A DNA stretch of 64,000 nucleotides from Omphiscola glabra (lineage: Eukaryota; Mollusca; Gastropoda; Lymnaeidae), in NCBI GenBank assembly GCA_964017045.1, contig OZ024802.1, positions 29,846,793 to 29,910,792 of the forward strand. Direction: 5' to 3'. The notes below the pieces were generated by a model. The model had not been told where the DNA came from and did no database searches. It worked only from the letters and a program-made list of their open reading frames with translations. A program made the position numbers and the translations under genes. This document shows positions 1-11,425 of the stretch, piece by piece. Position 1 is the stretch's first letter; each line of letters opens with the position of its first letter.

Positions 1-283
1 AAGACTGCACTGCTGATCATCAGAATGGTTGTTTAAATTTACGTCACGCCAGTTTTCTTCAGTCGCTCTTATAATGAGAAAATAAATTGCAAAGGGACGC
101 CGATAGCAGCACGCATTGCCAAAGTGATCTACGCACCGCAGACACGCGAGCGCCCAATGGAGACTCCGACACTAGCTGCGGTCATCATTTCTTCGATGTC
201 CTCACGGCACGGCATTATGGTGAATTAAGTTATTGTAGATCCGATCAACGTCCGTTGTACAGCAGTACCTGCTGGAGTTGCAC
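1..283. other. unannotated leading stretch
   Basis: Mixed-composition sequence with no recognisable repeat or coding signal. A frame of 127 codons opens at 87 but runs into the poly-G minisatellite that follows and shows no domain, so it is not called as a gene. Confidence 0.4.
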
Positions 284-715
284 CGGTGTGGGATGGGGGG
301 GGGGGGGGGTATTACAGTATTTACAGACTGGAGGCCGGGGTAGTGTAATAGCACTGGCTGGAGCTAGACCAGAAGGGGAGGGGGGTAATAATACAGGCTG
401 GAGGTTGGGTAATGCTAAAAGCTCTAGGGGGGGGGGTGGGTATTACAGGCTGGAGACCGGGGTAGTGTAATAGCACTGGCTGGGGCTAGACCGGAAGGGG
501 AGGGGGGTAATAGTACAGGCTGGAGGTTGGGTTATGTTCAAAGCTCTAATGGGGGAGGGGGGCAGTAATAGTACTGGCTGGAGGTTGTGGTAAATTAATA
601 ACATAGGCTGAAGCTAGAACGGAGGGCATAGTAGTAGTAGTACTGGCTGGAGTTTGGGTGATGTAAATGTACTGGCTGGAGTTTGGGTGATGTAAATGTA
701 CTGGCTGGAGCTGTA
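284..715. repeat. G-rich degenerate minisatellite
   Basis: The phrase 'actggctggag' recurs irregularly, separated by poly-G runs and TAATA/TAGTA words. Spacing is uneven, so this is a decayed array with expanded G tracts; the longest run starts near 294. The last two units (about 648-705) are near-perfect 29-bp copies. Confidence 0.75.
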
Positions 716-933
716 TGTAACCTTCCTAATCATCACATCCTCCAATCACCATCTTCCCACCATCCCCATTTTCGTACCAGCAACACTCCATTCCCGACAC
801 ATATAACTCCTACTTGCCCAATGGACACATACACACATGCTAAATAATAAACAATTTATAACGTTTCGAGTAACTACATCATTTGTTCATGAATTTTTTT
901 ATTGCAAATAAATTTAATCATCAAAACACGCCA
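716..933. other. AT-rich spacer
   Basis: Simple AT/CA-rich sequence between two minisatellites. I see no gene or repeat family in it. Confidence 0.4.
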
Positions 934-1675
934 TACCCAAAAGATCATTACACTCCAGATTCCGAATCGCGTGCAGCTAAAGATCATTCCATCCCAGATT
1001 CCAAATTGCGTGCTATCAAAAAGATCCTTTCACAGCAGATACCGAAGTGCTTGCTTCCAAACATATCCTTTCACATCAGATTCTGAAGGGCGTGCTTCCA
1101 AACAGATCCTTCCACATCAGATTCTGAAGGGCGTGCTTCCAAACATATCCTTTCACATCAGATTCTGAAGGGCGTGCATCCAAACAGATCCTTCCACATC
1201 AGATTCTGAAGGGCGTGCTTCCAAACAGATCCTTCCACATCAGATTCTGAAGGGCGTGCTTCCAAACATATCCTTTCACATCAGATTCTGAAGGGCGTGC
1301 ATCCAAACAGATCCTTCCACTTCAGATTCTGAAGGGCGTGCTTCCAAACATATCCTTTCACATCAGATTCTGAAGGGCGTGCTTCCAAACAGATCCTTCC
1401 ACATGAGATTCTGAAGGGCGTGCTTCCAAACATATCCTTTCACATCAGATTCTGAAGGGCGTGCTTCCAAACATATCCTTTCACATCAGATTCTGAAGGG
1501 CGTGCATCCAAACAGATCCTTCCACATCAGATTCTGAAGGGCGTGCTTTCAAACAGATCCTTCCACATCAGATTCTGAAGGGCGTGCTTCCAAACATATC
1601 CTTCCACATCAGATTCTGAAGGGCGTGCTGCCAAACAGATCCTTCCACTTCAGATTCCGAAGGGCGTGCTGGCAA
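934..1675. repeat. 41-bp minisatellite, about 18 units
   Basis: The unit reads CAGATTCTGAAGGGCGTGC followed by TTCCAAACATATCCTTTCACAT. Units from about 1075 onward are highly similar and alternate between 'catatcctttc' and 'cagatccttcc' forms. The left three units (934-1060) are strongly diverged, as expected for the old edge of an array. Short frames inside are repeat translations. Confidence 0.95.
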
Positions 1676-2587
1676 AAAGGGTTGTCAATGCATTTTTTAT
1701 CCGAAAATTAGTAACACCTAAAAAATCTTCTCTACTGATTTTTCGTGAAACAAACAAAAAATTAGAGGGGAAATTACTGTTTTAAGTGGTTTTTTTTAAA
1801 GATATATTATTTCCCTTTTTATAAACAAAATATTTTCAAGGACAAAAGTGAATTTAAAAAAGAGTTTGACTAGGCACACATTTTATTAGCTGGTTGAACA
1901 AAAAATGGGAAGCACTGTCATACAGTGCTGATTAACAAGCGTTGACAAAGCTTTACAGAAATCGATATCCCAGTGTTATTGTGTACTCCCTTCAATCCCC
2001 ACCCACCCCATCCCCCCACTCCCATGTTGTCGTTTTTTTTGTTTTTTGTTTCTGGCATGAGTCGTCCACCCACGGAAAATGTCAATTTTTTTTTCCTAGA
2101 CCCAAGACTTTGCCTGATACGAGCATTGTATCTAACAAAAAAAACATTAACGTAATTTGGGGGGTTGGGGGGGGGGGATTTTCCTTTCACATATCACGTG
2201 ACACATTGAAACAAAGTCTCGAAGTATTCTTGCGGACGCGCGGGTCAAAGTGGAAATAAATTTACCTGCATGCCGGTTGTGTATGAGAATCTGTTAAGCC
2301 TTCATATCCCCCCCGCCCACACCACACCAAAGGCGCTTAATGTACAGATGCGTCTTAGTTAGGGTGTTAGATGAATAGGGCATCCGTTTCAATGCTCGGA
2401 AATAAAAAGGAAAGAAACGTCTTTAACCCTTGTCAGGCTACATTGGAACGCTAGGAAATTTGGGGGGTTCCATACTGAGGAAACATTCACCAAAAAAAAA
2501 AAAATTTCGTATATCTCTAAATATTTGAGTTAAATTATGTAGGTCAAAGTTTTAAAATAAATTGTAATCCGTTTCCGAGATAAAGAG
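1676..2587. other. AT-rich spacer with poly-T, poly-C and poly-G tracts
   Basis: No recognisable gene. Open frames on both strands at 1918-2259 overlap each other and cover low-complexity tracts, so neither is supported as coding. Confidence 0.4.
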
Positions 2588-2595
2588 TCGAGTAT

Positions 2596-2784
2596 CAGAG
2601 GCGTAGCTAGAGTGTTTGGCGCCCGGGGACAAGATTCATTTTAAAGCGCCCTCTTTTCCTTTTTCAACTCTCAAACCCATTACTTTCATCAATAAAATAA
2701 TACCAAAGCACATTTTGGCGCCCTTAACTAGCTGGCGCCCGGGTACATCTGTACCCCCCTGTCCCCCACTACGCTACGCCTCTG
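2596..2784. mobile_element. hAT-type MITE, complete, with 8-bp target duplication
   Basis: The terminal inverted repeats are cagaggcgtagctag on the left and the complement of ctacgctacgcctctg on the right. The flanks carry a perfect 8-bp duplication, tcgagtat, at 2588-2595 and 2785-2792. Eight-base duplications and CAG..CTG termini fit the hAT superfamily. At 189 bp it has no room for a transposase and must have moved in trans. Copies of the same broad type lie at 10374-10558 and 63857-63999. Confidence 0.93.
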
Positions 2785-2984
2785 TCGAGTATTTTTTTAA
2801 TTTAATTTCAATTTTTTTACTACGCACCCGTAAGAGTCGGCACACGGTACAATTGTTGTACTTCTATGTACCTTATTTTACGGACTATATCTTTCGAAAA
2901 ACTGCTTCCAAAATTCATGCGCTTCTGAAACTCGAAATTAACATTTAAATTAACATTTAAAATTCCCGCCAGTCTTAAAAAATG

Positions 2985-3140
2985 GCCATGAATAGAAGAA
3001 GAAGAAGAAATGGTCATATATAGAAGAAGAAGAAATGGCCAAATATAGAAGAAGAAGAAATGGCTTTATATAGAGGAAGAAGAAATGGCCATATATAAAA
3101 GAAGATGAATTGGCCATATCTAGAAGAAGAAGAAAAGTTC
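2985..3140. repeat. GAAGAAGAA-containing minisatellite, 5-6 units
   Basis: Units of about 24-31 bp contain ATATAGAAGAAGAAGAAATGG. The word matches the 3' tail of the LINE fragment ending at 16330 (caaatatagaagaagaag), which suggests that the array grew from a retrotransposon tail. Confidence 0.85.
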
Positions 3141-4020
3141 AGATGACGATTCTCAGGTATTTCAAAGGTCAGTTCGGTTTTATAAACTAAGATATTTTTT
3201 TTTAAAGTCTGGCTTTGCAATCTAAAAATAAAAATGGTAAAAATGTTTTTTGTTTTCTTTTTTAATTGCTTAAAAATTAAGGTGCCTCTTATAGTATAGT
3301 CCGTAGCGTCTTATAGTCCGTACAATACGGTATCTTTTGTACGTAAATTTTCAGCGTATGAATACTTTCTGTTCCATATTTAGTATCTAAGCTTCATAGA
3401 GGTTAAATTGTGTTTAAAAAAAGAACGTAATGTAGATAGTTGATTTTTTCCGAAAAAAAAACGATTGTGCGTAGCTGCTTAGCTTCTATATTCATATAAG
3501 ATTTACGAAGGTAACAATTCAATGGTTGCACCCAGGCCGCCGTTTAGGCTTGTAAGAATCATGCTGCCCGACGCGGGTTAAACGTGTCCAGATTTTTATG
3601 GATCAAAACAAGAGGACAAATTCCAGTTCTTTTCTAAAATTACTTTTATCGTTCAATTTGTTCGACAATTTCAGGTTGTGTTCTTCTATTCATTATTATT
3701 ATTATTTATCATTTAAAAAAAAATAGTTTTCAAACAAATTTGATGAAAAATTACTGGAATGAATTTTAAATGGGGAAAGCATTACCGGTACCTGGGGGTA
3801 CATAGCTAGCAAATTTCTATTCTTGTGATTTTTTTTAATTGATTTTTTTAATGTCCAGAAATAAGTACAAGAGTTGATATGAAAACTAGCCTTGGCCCAG
3901 TGGTTGAAACGGTTCTTAAACGCATTCCACAAGTTCTGGGTGAAGGGTCACGGGATATTACATTGACCCATGTCTCTCGGGTTTATTGGTTTCTGATTTC
4001 CCTGTGAGCTGACACGGGCC
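3141..4020. other. AT-rich spacer
   Basis: Long A/T runs and no convincing open frame. The 76-codon minus-strand frame at 3702-3932 has no recognisable motif. Confidence 0.4.
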
Positions 4021-4029
4021 GGGGTGTCG

Positions 4030-4360
4030 TGGTGACAACGACAGTTGATGGAGGCCAGATGTTCTCACACGGGTCGGGATGACAACGTCAGTTGATGGAG
4101 GCCAGATGTTCTCACACGGGTTGGGATGACAACGACAGTTGATGGAGGCCAGATGTTCTCACACGGGTCGGGATGACAACGACAGTTGATGGAGGCCAGA
4201 TGTTCTCACACAGACACGGGGTCACCAGAGAGTAGCTGCAAACCAGGTGTTCTCACACAGTTGAGGTGACCAGAGAGTACTTCTAGACCAGGTGTTCTCA
4301 CACAGTTGAGGTGACCAGAGAGTACTTCTAGACCAGGTGTTCTCACACAGGCCGGAGTCA
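4030..4360. repeat. minisatellite with two related unit types
   Basis: The left half repeats a unit of about 47 bp containing acagttgatggaggccag and atgttctcacacgg. The right half repeats a unit of about 45 bp containing gaccaggtgttctcacac. Both share the 'ccag-tgttctcacac' core, so the array probably diverged from one ancestor. Confidence 0.88.
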
Positions 4361-5296
4361 TAAGATTACCAGACGGAACCCGTGACAAGGACTTGGTGTT
4401 TTTTTTTTAAAATGAATATCAGAGAAAATAAGGGACCCGATGTTTAAAATAAATAGTATGTTACATCAGGTGATTATATAATCATTAAAGGTGCATCGCG
4501 ATTATATTGCAGGTGCTAAATAATATCTCTCACAGTTTCCGAAAAGTATGCAAAACAGATTCTCACGTTCAAGGTACCCATACAGATCACGTAATCCTCT
4601 ACATCTATTAGAATGAAATAGTAAAATAATGTATGTTGAAGCTTAAATCAAAAGACAGGACAATAAGATGGGAACGCTTCGGCTTAGAGCCTTCTTCGGC
4701 CAACGAGACAAACCGAAGAAAGACGGGAAACGGAGCAAAAGAAATACAAATAAAACTTATAAGGATCTGCTTCAAGGAAATACGTCTTTGCAGGAGGGGT
4801 CGTCTGCTAGGGTGAGGCTGCCAAAGAACACGTTTGCGTCAGTGCAGATGGCATTGTCACACATCTCGGTTTAACCTTTTTATGTGGAACGGTTGGGAAT
4901 CAAATGTAGAACCCGAAAACCGGTTTAAAGCCGGATTCTTGAAACCCGAAAACCGGTTTGCTAAATAAAAAAATCATAAACATCTCCAGCTTCAGCCTTG
5001 TCTGATACCTATATGATGTAGATCTTAAATCCTTTTGAGATAATCTTGAATTATATTTAAGCTTTTTTTTTATGTTCCGTTATGTTAAACTTTTGCAAAT
5101 TTGATTTTAATTCATAACATGTTTGATATATATATTTTAATGTATATTTTGATGTATATTTTGATGTATATTTTGATGTATTTAGGAATACGTATTGATG
5201 CATGGTGGATGGATATAGTGCACGTTTATTATGTATGTTTGATCTATCGTTTGTAAGCTGAATGTATGTAAGAACTATTTAATTTCAACAAAAAAA
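4361..5296. other. spacer, no gene seen
   Basis: Moderately AT-rich. Overlapping frames at 4633-4874 are short and unrecognised. A small 14-bp repeat (ttttgatgtatatt) occurs about three times at 5135-5180. Confidence 0.4.
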
Positions 5297-5615
5297 AAAT
5301 ATTTTGCAAGTTTCATGAATTTTTATACAAGTTTCGTTAATTTTTATAATAGTTTCATGAATTTTTATACAAGTTTCATGAAGTTTAATACAAGTTTCAT
5401 TAATTTTATACAAGTTTCATGAAGTTTAATGCAAGTTTCATGTATTTTTTAACAAGTTTAAGGAATTTTTATACAAGTTTAATGAATTTTTATACAAGTT
5501 TCACGAATTTGTATACAAGTTTCACGAATTTGTATACAAGTTTCATGAATTTTTAAACTAAGCTTCGTGAACTTTTAAACTAAGCTTTGTGAAATTTTAT
5601 ACAGGTTTCATTCAT
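5297..5615. repeat. 21-bp AT-rich minisatellite, about 15 units
   Basis: The unit is close to acaagtttcatgaatttttat with many substitutions. It is a decayed array. Confidence 0.88.
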
Positions 5616-7600
5616 GTATGTTTTAAACTTGTCATCATCTGTTTAGCCAATCCACGATATTTAACATTGTACGACGTGTTTAATAATAGTCTGTGTAGGA
5701 GAAAAGACAAACTTCACACATTTGTTTGTTTGTTGGTTGGTTTTGTTTGTTTGTTGTTGTTTTTTTGGGGGGTTGGGGTGGGGGAGGGGGGAGTTTCCTG
5801 AGCTAAGTTGGTTTGTCATAAGCTGATGTCCAATAACACTCGTCCCATTCAAGTAGTTTGGCCCTGTCGGGCGTGTGAGAGACGAGATTGAGTCACGATG
5901 GACGTGCAATGCGAGTAGGGGGGGGGGCGGGGGCAGGGGGGTTTGGGGTTGGAGGAGAGAAATCGGTCAGGCGCCGTTATTGCTGAGGGTTATGTTATTA
6001 ATTTCAGTTGATGCCCCAAATATTGGTGAACTCCTAAGGTACAGGCGCACTGAGAAGGGGCGCTTATAAGTACCAATAAATCAGAGAAAATGGTTATTTA
6101 GAAAAAGGGGTGGGGGGGGGGAGGGGAAAAGCTTCTAAGACAGAACCTGAAACGCAACCCACCACACACAAACGCACTTTTTTTCCTGATGAAACCACGT
6201 GATCTTGTTGGTATTTCAGTTGTTTCCATTCAGACGACCATCTTCAATTCGGTCAAAAGTCGACGAATATATTATGTACTTGGTAAATTGACCAGTTGGC
6301 TGATAATTTTTTTTAAATGTTTCAATTTTAATTATTTTGTTATTATTTTATTATTATTATTTTTTTAAATATATATATTTCCAGGGGGCGTAGGGGTGGG
6401 GGTAGATATAGAATAGTTGACACAGAATAGTGCCATGGGTAGCCTAAAGTGATAAAATTAAAAAGATGAAATAATTCATAAATGATATTTCCGTAAGGAG
6501 GCACCACGGTGAACGTGGTATCTCCAATGCGGACTGTTTGCGTCAAACAGTTGGGGAACTTTGCCCAAAGTCTAATGTTGTGCACACTCCCCTTCTGTCC
6601 ACATATCAATTTTTGTGTCCACATTCTACTTTTGTCAAAACTCTAAACTGCTTTCCCCCCCCCCTTTCTTCCCCCATCCGTAACTTTTCTTTTCCAAACA
6701 TTTCCCACCTACCATTTCTAAATCCGACCCCCCCCCCCCCCCTCGCCCGATGCTCGTGTCGTCTGCCCACGGGCAAAGCCACACCATCAGAACGGATCAT
6801 TCCTTGGCTCAACTAAGCTGTTGCACAAACAGACGACCGGATTTTCGTCGAACTGGATTCTGGGCCGCAGATTAACTTTGAATGGGGGAGAGAGAGAGAG
6901 AGAGAATACGCAATTTTTTTTTTTTAAGTTTCATTTACATTTTCCCCTGTGTATTTTGTTTTCAACTACCTTTGTGCGTACTCTCGAACCCGAGTTGGTT
7001 TTATGCATCGGATGCGTTCACTGACGTAATCTAAACTCTCTAATCCTCCCACGCGCCGGCGGGTCAAGGGCTAAATGTCTATTTAGGGTTTCGGGGAAAT
7101 TCCCCCATAATGTTCGTATTAAAAGGCGCGTGGAGCCGTGGGGACCCAACAGCACTCTATCTGTCATACGGAGCAAATTCAATCTGCCTGCAGTGACGTT
7201 CCAATCCGGCAATAATCTGATCGAGTCGACAAAATTATAACAACAGAGGGGAAAAAATGCGGGGCGGGAGAGGCGGTAAAACAAACGCTCCAAGAGGGGG
7301 ACAAGAAGATACTATAAAAAAATAATAACGATAATGATAACAAGGGTCAGACGTGTGCCTCTTGGGATATGGGACAATCCAATATTGTCCCACTAGATTT
7401 TTTTTCAAATGTTTTTTTTTTAAATTTCTTCCACTTCCAGTTTTCGAATGCTCTCCTGTGTGTATGTGTTTTGGGGAGTTGGATAATTTTTAAATATACA
7501 AATATATGTATATATACATATACATATTGGAGTGTGTTATTTAAATCAGAGCTCCGGAACTAGTGTGCTGCAACAACCGGGCGTGTCGCAAGATGATGCT
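5616..7600. other. spacer with homopolymer and dinucleotide tracts
   Basis: Poly-G, poly-C and poly-T runs, a GA run near 6892-6905 and a TA-rich palindromic stretch near 7494-7530. Short overlapping frames on both strands are not supported as genes. Confidence 0.4.
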
Positions 7601-7603
7601 AGG

Positions 7604-8220
7604 GGTGTCGTTGTCAAATGTGTCCAAGAGGGGTGTCGTTGTCAAATGTGTCCAAGAGGGGAGTCGTTGTCAAATGTGTCCAAGAGGGGTGTCGTTGTCA
7701 AATGTGTCCAAGAGGGGAGTCGTTGTCAAATGTGTCCAAGAGGGGAATTGTTGTCAAATGTGTCCAAGAGGGGAGTCGTTGTCAAATGTGTCCAAGAGGG
7801 GAGTTGTTGTCAAATGTGTCCAAGAGGGGTGTCGTTGTCAAATGTGTCCAAGAGGGGTGTCGTTGTCAAATGTGTCCAAGAGGGGTGTCGTTGTCAAATG
7901 TGTCCAAGAGGGGAGTCGTTGTCAAATGTGTGCAAGAGGGGTGTCGTTGTCAAATGTGTCCAAGAGGGGAGTCGTTGTCAAATGTGTCCAAGAGGGGTGT
8001 CGTTGTCAAATGTGTCCAAGAGGGGTGTCGTTGTCAAATGTGTCCAAGAGGGGAGTCGTTGTCAAATGTGTGCAAGAGGGGTGTCGTTGTCAAATGTGTC
8101 CAAGAGGGGTGTCGTTGTCAAATGTGTGCAAGAGGGGTGTCGTTGTCAAATGTGTCCAAGAGGGGTGTCGTTGTCAAATGTGTCCAAGAGGGGTGTCGTT
8201 GTCAAATGTGTCCAAGAGGA
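7604..8220. repeat. 28-bp minisatellite, about 22 units
   Basis: The unit is GTCGTTGTCAAATGTGTCC followed by AAGAGGGGT. Because 28 is not a multiple of three and the unit has no stop, all three forward frames stay open (259, 294 and 213 codons) and read the same repeating peptide. This is a repeat artefact, not a cysteine-rich protein gene. Variation is mostly GTC/ATT, T/A after GGGG, and TCC/TGC. Confidence 0.95.
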
Positions 8221-8454
8221 GAAAGGCGCAGACTTTGCGATGGGTGCAAAAACCTATGATGAAAAGCATATTTGTGAAAGGAAACATGGGGTGGCATTAC
8301 CGCCCAGCTAACAAACTAATTTTGTACAGAATATGTGCATGGGGCAATCTAGAAAGTGGTGAGGTCTGCAAGGCTGACAAGTATAAACAAAATTCTCAGC
8401 AGTTTAAAGACCGAGATGGTCTGTTGATTGACCTAGATTCGGTGTAACACAGTC

Positions 8455-8640
8455 CAATGTAAACAATCATTTTTCCCCACGCACAATCATCGCTTGGAAC
8501 CACCTGGGCAATACCGACGTCAATCGAGAGCTTCAAAACTGCCCTTGCATCCGCTAGGAGCCATTACAATACCAGCATCGCATCCCCAACCGTTGCACAT
8601 ATGCCAGTACATGGATTCAGCAACGTACCCTTCCATAACC
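8455..8640 (+). pseudogene. LINE 3'-terminal coding remnant
   Basis: From 8465 the + strand reads a peptide containing FSPRTIIAWNHLGN, and one frame over from 8526 reads ESFKTALASA. Together they resemble the C-terminal signature of many non-LTR retrotransposon reverse transcriptases (F-F-P-R-T-I-x-x-W-N-x-L-P ... F-K). The frame switch and following stop show that it is dead. Clade assignment (CR1/L2/Jockey-like) is inference. Confidence 0.6.
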
Positions 8641-9648
8641 AGATAGAGTTAATGCCACTCTGAGAGGGCTACTTTTTTTTGACGCTCCTTCTACGGGAAA
8701 AAAACAACAAATCAGCATTTGGCCGAAAATGCCAACGTTCCATAGGAAGACCAAAGGTGCCGCCTTTGTGGAGGTGGGGGGCGCCACCTCAACACCCTCC
8801 ACCTTCCTACGCCAGTGGGTCCATCAAAGTTTCGGACATTAGTTACTTGGCGGCCAATGTTCTGAAGCCTGATGTTAATTTTCACGTAATTAAATACCGT
8901 TAACTCAAATACTTCCGGTACTTTTTTTTTTATGTGTGATGTGCCGCGCCAAACCTGGACAATGTCTAGGTGTGGAATGTCTGAACAAACAAAAAAAAAT
9001 GTGGGGTTTCGTGGCACTGAATGAAAGCTTGAGTTCCAAATGTGTTTCTAGTGCCACCTTGCAAGACAAATGGTGTTTTAATGATGGGTCTTTTCTCCCT
9101 GCGACAAGTCCAGTGTGCACTTTTAACATTTTCCCTTTGAGAGTGAGTCAGCTGTCGACATGCCCTTTTCAAGACGTTTATTTCTTTATTAGATCCCCAA
9201 CACTTTATTGATACATTATTTATGATATTCATTCCTGGAATTTCGGTTAACGGGCTTTTCCGATTTGTATCCGTCGCCTTAAAACAAGAATTAAAACCTG
9301 ATGCATCAATCAGCTCCTGAAATCGATCATCGATGCGCTTCGCATTATAGTTTCACAGAAATCATTGATTTATCAACCATTGATTAACGCAATTTAAAAC
9401 TTCAAATATGTTGAGCAGCAATCTATGTTGTTGTTAGGTTGCTGTAGTTGTTTTTACAGGAAGCTGGAGTTGTTTTCGTTTTTATTCGAGGTCGTAGATC
9501 AGATGACGCATGTTGGACACAGGGAACCAATCGCCAAAGACATTTCGCCTTGATTTATTTCAGAGCGAAGCCTTTTAAAAATGACGTGGGGGTCTTGGGG
9601 TTGAGGCTACAAGTTCCGGGTTTAGAGAGTACGCGGTAACAGAATTCC
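8641..9648. other. spacer, with a MITE right-end fragment near 8808-8815
   Basis: The stretch 8700-8815 ends in cttcctacgccagtg, like the right end of the MITE at 40734-40911, and has a similar preceding pattern. I could not find its left end or a target duplication. The rest shows no gene; overlapping frames on both strands at 8900-9230 are unconvincing. Confidence 0.45.
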
Positions 9649-9656
9649 TTTCAAAG

Positions 9657-9852
9657 CAGCGGCTCTCAACATGTGGGTCGCGAACCCTTTGGAGGGTCGA
9701 ATGACACTTTTCCGGGGGTCGACTAAGACCATCGGAAAACACATATACTCTACAGTTATGAAGTAGCAACGAAAATAATTTTGTGGTTGGGGGTCGCCAC
9801 AACATGGGAACTGTATTTAAGGTCACGGCATTAGGAAGGTTGAGGATCACTG
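9657..9852 (+). mobile_element. SPIN-like hAT non-autonomous element
   Basis: It begins CAGCGGCTCTCAAC and ends GAGGATCACTG. The body includes the SPIN words taagaccatcgg and atgaagtagcaacgaaaa. It is flanked by an 8-bp duplication with one mismatch (tttcaaag at 9649-9656, tttctaag at 9853-9860). About 196 bp, no transposase. Confidence 0.93.
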
Positions 9853-10046
9853 TTTCTAAGTGAAAAAAATATTGTGGCGGACACAGCGTTTGTTTCAAAG
9901 CACCGATGAAATGTGGGTCGGTGGTTGTCATGGCATGCAACGTAATAAGAGGGATGGAGTTCGAACCCTAACACTGCCAAGACAAAGCTGCTATAAAAGC
10001 AGGCACCTCCGGTAGATAGGACCAAACAACCTGAGATATATTAGGA

Positions 10047-10198
10047 CCTGTCAGCCTCGGGTACAAGAGATCTGTCAGCCTCGGGTACAAGAGATCTGTC
10101 AGCCTCGGGTACAAGAGATATGTCAGCCTCGGGTACAAGAGATCTGTCAGCCTCGGGTCCAAGAGATCTGTCAGCCTCGGGTCCAAGGGGTCTGTCAA
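10047..10198. repeat. 24-bp minisatellite, about 6-7 units
   Basis: The unit contains TCTGTCAGCCTCGGGTAC followed by AAGAGA. Units are nearly identical, with tac/tcc variants at the right end. Since 24 is a multiple of three, minus-strand frames read an octapeptide repeat; I regard these as incidental. Confidence 0.93.
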
Positions 10199-10373
10199 CG
10201 TTGGGTACATAGTGTAATGAACTTGATTTGTAAGCATATAGTGGTATAACTTTTGAAAAAAAAATTATGAAGTTCTGCTTCATCCAAATATTTTTTCTAA
10301 AAAATTTAACACACCGAACGAAGCTTCCCTTAAACCTTTCTTCACCCTGTGCACCTTGAAAGATGGCGCTACA

Positions 10374-10558
10374 TAGTGGCGTAGTGAGGGGGGGGCAAGG
10401 GGGGCATCATGCCCCGGGCGCTACTCACAAAGGGGCGCCAAATGGTATATTTTACCATAATATTGTATGGTTTTCGAATAGGGGGGCGCTAAAAAGGTAC
10501 TTGGGGGCGCTAAAAAGGTATTGTGCCCCGGGCGCGAGTTAAGCTCGCTACGCCACTG
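10374..10558. mobile_element. hAT-type MITE, complete, with 8-bp target duplication
   Basis: The termini are tagtggcgtagtgagg and gctcgctacgccactg, inverted repeats of each other with few mismatches. A perfect 8-bp duplication, gcgctaca, flanks it (10366-10373, 10559-10566). Inside are repeated gggggcgctaaaaaggta motifs and 'ccccgggcgc'. Same broad group as 2596-2784. Confidence 0.94.
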
Positions 10559-10566
10559 GCGCTACA

Positions 10567-10875
10567 TCGTTGATTTAGTCACGTGGCTGCAAAAAAAAAA
10601 AAAATTGCTGCAGCTGCAATTATCTCAAAGTGCGTTATAATCGTGTCCCCTTGTTGAGTCGATATTGATGGAGTTAAGAAGATTTCTCGGTCGCCGTTCT
10701 CATTCCCAGGGTGCAGTTTTCATGGCGATAGGCCATGCGTTTTTAATCAAATTTGTCGGCAAAGGCTCTTTCCCTCCCGTTTCCCGTTACGTCACGTATA
10801 AATAAGTTGCAATAATGTTAGTTTTCAATCTGGCACAGCCCCCTGCGGGCACGGATTCACTTGCGATAACAGCAA
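10567..10875. other. spacer, no gene seen
   Basis: Mixed composition with one poly-A tract; no repeat family recognised. Confidence 0.35.
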
Positions 10876-10879
10876 CGAT

Positions 10880-11032
10880 CGTCGGCCCACTTCAGACCAC
10901 ATCATGGCCATCGACTCAGTTTCAGACCCACATCGTGACCATCGGCTAACTTCAGACCACGATATGACCATCGACAGACTTCGGGCCACATCAGGACCAT
11001 CGACAGACATCGGACCACATCACGACCATTAG
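10880..11032. repeat. degenerate ~30-bp minisatellite
   Basis: Imperfect units contain CTTCAGACCACATCATGACC followed by ATCG, about 4-5 copies with many differences. Confidence 0.7.
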
Positions 11033-11104
11033 CTGACGGGCTGCATTTCATTTTCTTGCTTCTCCTGGTTCGCATGGCCAAATGCTATCTTTTTTTATTC
11101 ATGG

Positions 11105-11425
11105 TTCTTAATTAAAGTTTCGTAATCAGTTTTATGATTATAGTTTCATGATTATAGTTTTATGATTATAGTTTCTTGATTATAGTTTCAAGATAACAGT
11201 TTCATGATAATAGCTTCATGATTATAGTTTCAAGATTATAAATTTCACAATGATATTTTCAAGATTATAGTTTGATGTTCATAGTTTCAAGATTATAGTT
11301 TGATGATTATAGTTTCAAGATTATAGTTTGATTATTGAAGTTTCAAGATTATAGTTGGATTATTATAGTTTCAAGATTATAGTTTGATTATTGAAGCTTC
11401 AAGATTATAGTTTGGTGATTATGAT
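11105..11425. repeat. AT-rich minisatellite of 14-bp sub-units
   Basis: Alternating words 'agtttcaagattat' and 'agtttgatgattat' give a 14-bp period that often pairs into 28 bp. The left end is diverged. Confidence 0.9.

Noticed and set aside
7532..8447. Overlapping 213-294 codon + frames rich in cysteine (CVQEGCRCQMCPRG)
   Set aside because: All three frames read the same peptide in shifted register because the 28-bp unit lacks stops. This is a minisatellite artefact.
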